DNA from: an uncultured Ignavibacteriota bacterium
Lineage (GTDB): Bacteria > Bacteroidota > Ignavibacteria > Tepidaquicellales > Tepidaquicellaceae
NCBI GenBank assembly: GCA_937959065.1
Contig: CALGOI010000060.1
Coordinates: 1 to 13,907, forward strand
Reading direction: 5' to 3'
DNA: 13,907 nt
A program made the translations under genes and the position numbers. The notes beneath the pieces were generated by a model, which had not been told where the DNA came from, searched no databases, and was given only the letters and a program-made list of their open reading frames with translations. This document shows, one piece after another, positions 12,361 to 13,907 of this stretch; position 1 is the first letter of the stretch; each line of letters starts with the position of its first letter.

Positions 12361-13320
12361 ATGTATTATATGTCTAATGAAAGTAAACGGATTTTAATTA
12401 CAGGGGCAGCAGGTTTTTTGGGCTAACATCTATGTGACCGCTTTATAAATGAACGATATTATGTTTTAGGCATGGATAACCTAATTACAGGGTCAAAAAA
12501 GAATATTGAACACTTATTTCCCTTGGAAAATTTCGATTTTTACTTTCATGATGTAACTAAATTTGTGCATGTCACAGGTAAACTTGATTACATACTTCAC
12601 TTTGCATCTCCAGCCAGTCCTATAGATTATTTAAAAATACCAATTCAAACACTTAAGGTTGGTTCACTCGGAACTCATCACTTACTTGGATTGGCGAAAG
12701 AAAAGAATTCAAGGTTTCTAATAGCGTCGACCTCTGAGATCTACGGTGACCCGCTTGTACACCCACAGAATGAAGATTATTGGGGAAATGTAAATCCCAT
12801 TGGACCTCGCGGTGTATATGATGAAGCAAAAAGATTTATGGAAGCAATCACAATGGCTTACCATACATATCATGGACTTGATATAAGAATAGCAAGAATT
12901 TTCAATACCTATGGTCCCAGAATGCGTTTGGAAGACGGAAGAGCCTTACCCGCATTTTTTACCCAGGCAATCAAGGGAGAGGATCTAACGGTTTTTGGTG
13001 ATGGCAGCCAAACTAGGTCTTTTTGTTATGTAGATGATATGATAGAAGGAATCTACAAGTTGCTAATGAGTGATCATATACTTCCAATAAACCTGGGTAA
13101 TCCGGCGGAAATAACTGTAAAACAAGCAGCAGAGGAAATTATAGAACTCACCGGCACAAAGAGTAAAATTGTTTATAAAGATCTTCCAACTGATGACCCT
13201 AAACAAAGACAACCTGATATAACAAAAGCAAAAGAAATCCTGGGCTGGGAACCGAAAGTTCGCCGAAGCGAAGGATTGAAATTTACATTGGACTATTTCA
13301 AAAAAGCCCTGGAAAACTAG
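12361..13320 (+). pseudogene. UDP-glucuronate decarboxylase (UDP-xylose synthase) gene with in-frame stop codon
   Basis: The family converts UDP-glucuronate to UDP-xylose using bound NAD+. Reading from ATG 12361 gives RILITGAAGFLG, then TAA (12424-12426), then HLCDRFI in the same frame, continuing 296 codons to TAG 13318-13320. Full length would be 319 positions, normal for the family. The stop replaces the residue, usually Ser, right after the Rossmann GxxGxxG motif; one base change from TCA would do it. The rest is intact: FASPASPIDY, STSEIYGDP, the YxxxK pair (YDEAK), RIFNTYGPRM and the DDM segment. Restart at ATG 12472 would lack the NAD-binding loop. Either a true nonsense mutation or a base-call error. 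No promoter is obvious in the 143 nt upstream (12218-12360), which holds only a small palindrome at 12241-12253. Confidence 0.85.
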
Positions 13321-13907
13321 TCGCCGCCTTTTATAACTTTTCTTCCAATACTATAATAAGTAAATCCAAGCTCTTCCATTTTTTTGAGCGAAAATATATT
13401 TCTACCGTCAAAAATTGTCGGAGTTTTAAGAGCTGCTTTAAGTTCCTCAAAATCAGGATTACGAAATTCATTCCATTCGGTGAATATCAGTAACGCATCA
13501 GCTCCATTTAGAGCTTCATATTCTGATTCAGCATAGCTTATCTTATTACCCAAAACTCTTCCGGCAGTTTTCATTGCTGCGGGATCATATGCAGTGACAG
13601 TCGCTCCCAGATTTATCAAATCTTCAATAATTATCAAAGAAGGCGCTTGCCTAACATCATCAGTATTCGGTTTAAAAGCTAAGCCCCAAACAGCAAAGTG
13701 CATACCCTTAATATCCTCTCCAAAATGTTCACGAATCTTACTTACAAGAACATGTTTTTGCTGGTCATTTACCTGAACAACCCTATCTAAGATAGAAAGG
13801 GGCGATCCAGCGTGTTTAGATGTCTGCACAAGGGCTTTAACATCTTTAGGGAAGCACGAACCTCCATACCCAATTCCTGCAAAGAGGAATCTTTTCCCGA
13901 CCCTTGA
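13317..13907 (-). CDS. UDP-glucose 6-dehydrogenase, C-terminal part (5' end outside window)
   Basis: The enzyme oxidises UDP-glucose to UDP-glucuronate with two NAD+; that product is the substrate of the decarboxylase encoded opposite. The frame is open to the window edge: 196 codons, the C-terminal part of a family usually about 430-450 aa. GIGYGGSCFPKD carries the catalytic cysteine (codon 13854-13856). It is followed by the C-terminal UDP-binding domain: VWGLAFKPNTDDVRQAPS, then TVTAYDPAA, LIFTEWNEF and IFDGRN. The internal GTG at 13829 is not the start. Its TAG stop (13317-13319) and the TAG of the convergent decarboxylase gene share the palindrome CTAG, so the two genes overlap by 3-4 bp with no room for a terminator between them. 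Confidence 0.93.
   Translation of the reverse strand, partial: SRVGKRFLFAGIGYGGSCFPKDVKALVQTSKHAGSPLSILDRVVQVNDQQKHVLVSKIREHFGEDIKGMHFAVWGLAFKPNTDDVRQAPSLIIIEDLINLGATVTAYDPAAMKTAGRVLGNKISYAESEYEALNGADALLIFTEWNEFRNPDFEELKAALKTPTIFDGRNIFSLKKMEELGFTYYSIGRKVIKGGD

Noticed and set aside
12424..12426. TAA recoded as an amino acid
   Set aside because: Many genes here end in TAA and fit normal lengths, so genetic code change is excluded; a mutation or sequencing error is simpler.

Overview
The window is the right-hand end of an AT-rich prophage (or closely related temperate element) plus a short piece of its bacterial host chromosome. Positions 1 to about 12,133 are the element and about 12,134 to 13,907 are host. 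The join is visible: 12134-12182 is the 3' part of a tRNA-Thr(TGT) gene (anticodon arm, T arm, 3' acceptor strand and encoded CCA) with no 5' half. This is what is left when an element inserts into the 3' end of a tRNA gene and supplies a replacement end at its far side. The intact tRNA and the integrase should therefore lie left of this window. The host cannot be named with confidence. Low G+C, the sugar-nucleotide genes and the style of the phage proteins suggest the Bacteroidota/Ignavibacteriota side of bacteria, but this is an impression and not a proof.

The element splits at a divergent control region (10195-10302). Rightwards (+) is a likely lysogeny operon: a CI/LexA-type repressor with an S24 protease domain, a lipoprotein whose start codon overlaps the repressor stop codon, a 69-aa protein, and an HTH/coiled-coil protein next to the attachment site. 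Leftwards (-) is a long early operon. It can be read from a well-formed promoter (TTGACA, 17 bp, TATATT) whose spacer is occupied by a perfect palindromic operator (ATACAACA-N4-TGTTGTAT).

The early operon, in transcription order, encodes: a ribbon-helix-helix protein, an HNH homing endonuclease, several small unknown proteins (including a 38-aa membrane peptide and a 53-aa protein), an HTH_39-type protein, a putative single-strand annealing protein fused to an ExoX-like C-terminal domain, a NinB-like protein, a zinc-finger-like protein, a Cas4/RecB-like PD-(D/E)xK nuclease with a four-cysteine cluster, a VRR-NUC nuclease, two unknown proteins, an SNF2-family helicase, a 53-aa protein, a C5 cytosine methyltransferase with a repeated central region, a second HNH protein, and the N-terminal 186 residues of a DnaD-like replication initiator that runs off the window. 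Together these form a recombination/replication/modification module. Genes are packed with TAATG, ATGA/GTGA and 8-nt ATGNCTAA stop/start overlaps. These overlaps reveal three small genes and revise several start sites. Three GC-rich hairpins follow stop codons within the operon, and their non-canonical pairs are mostly G-U wobbles in the minus-strand RNA.

The host part holds a strong terminator for the tRNA, a UDP-glucuronate decarboxylase gene with an in-frame TAA in its NAD-binding motif, and, convergent with it and sharing a CTAG at the stop codons, the C-terminal part of UDP-glucose 6-dehydrogenase. These two enzymes act in succession in UDP-xylose synthesis.
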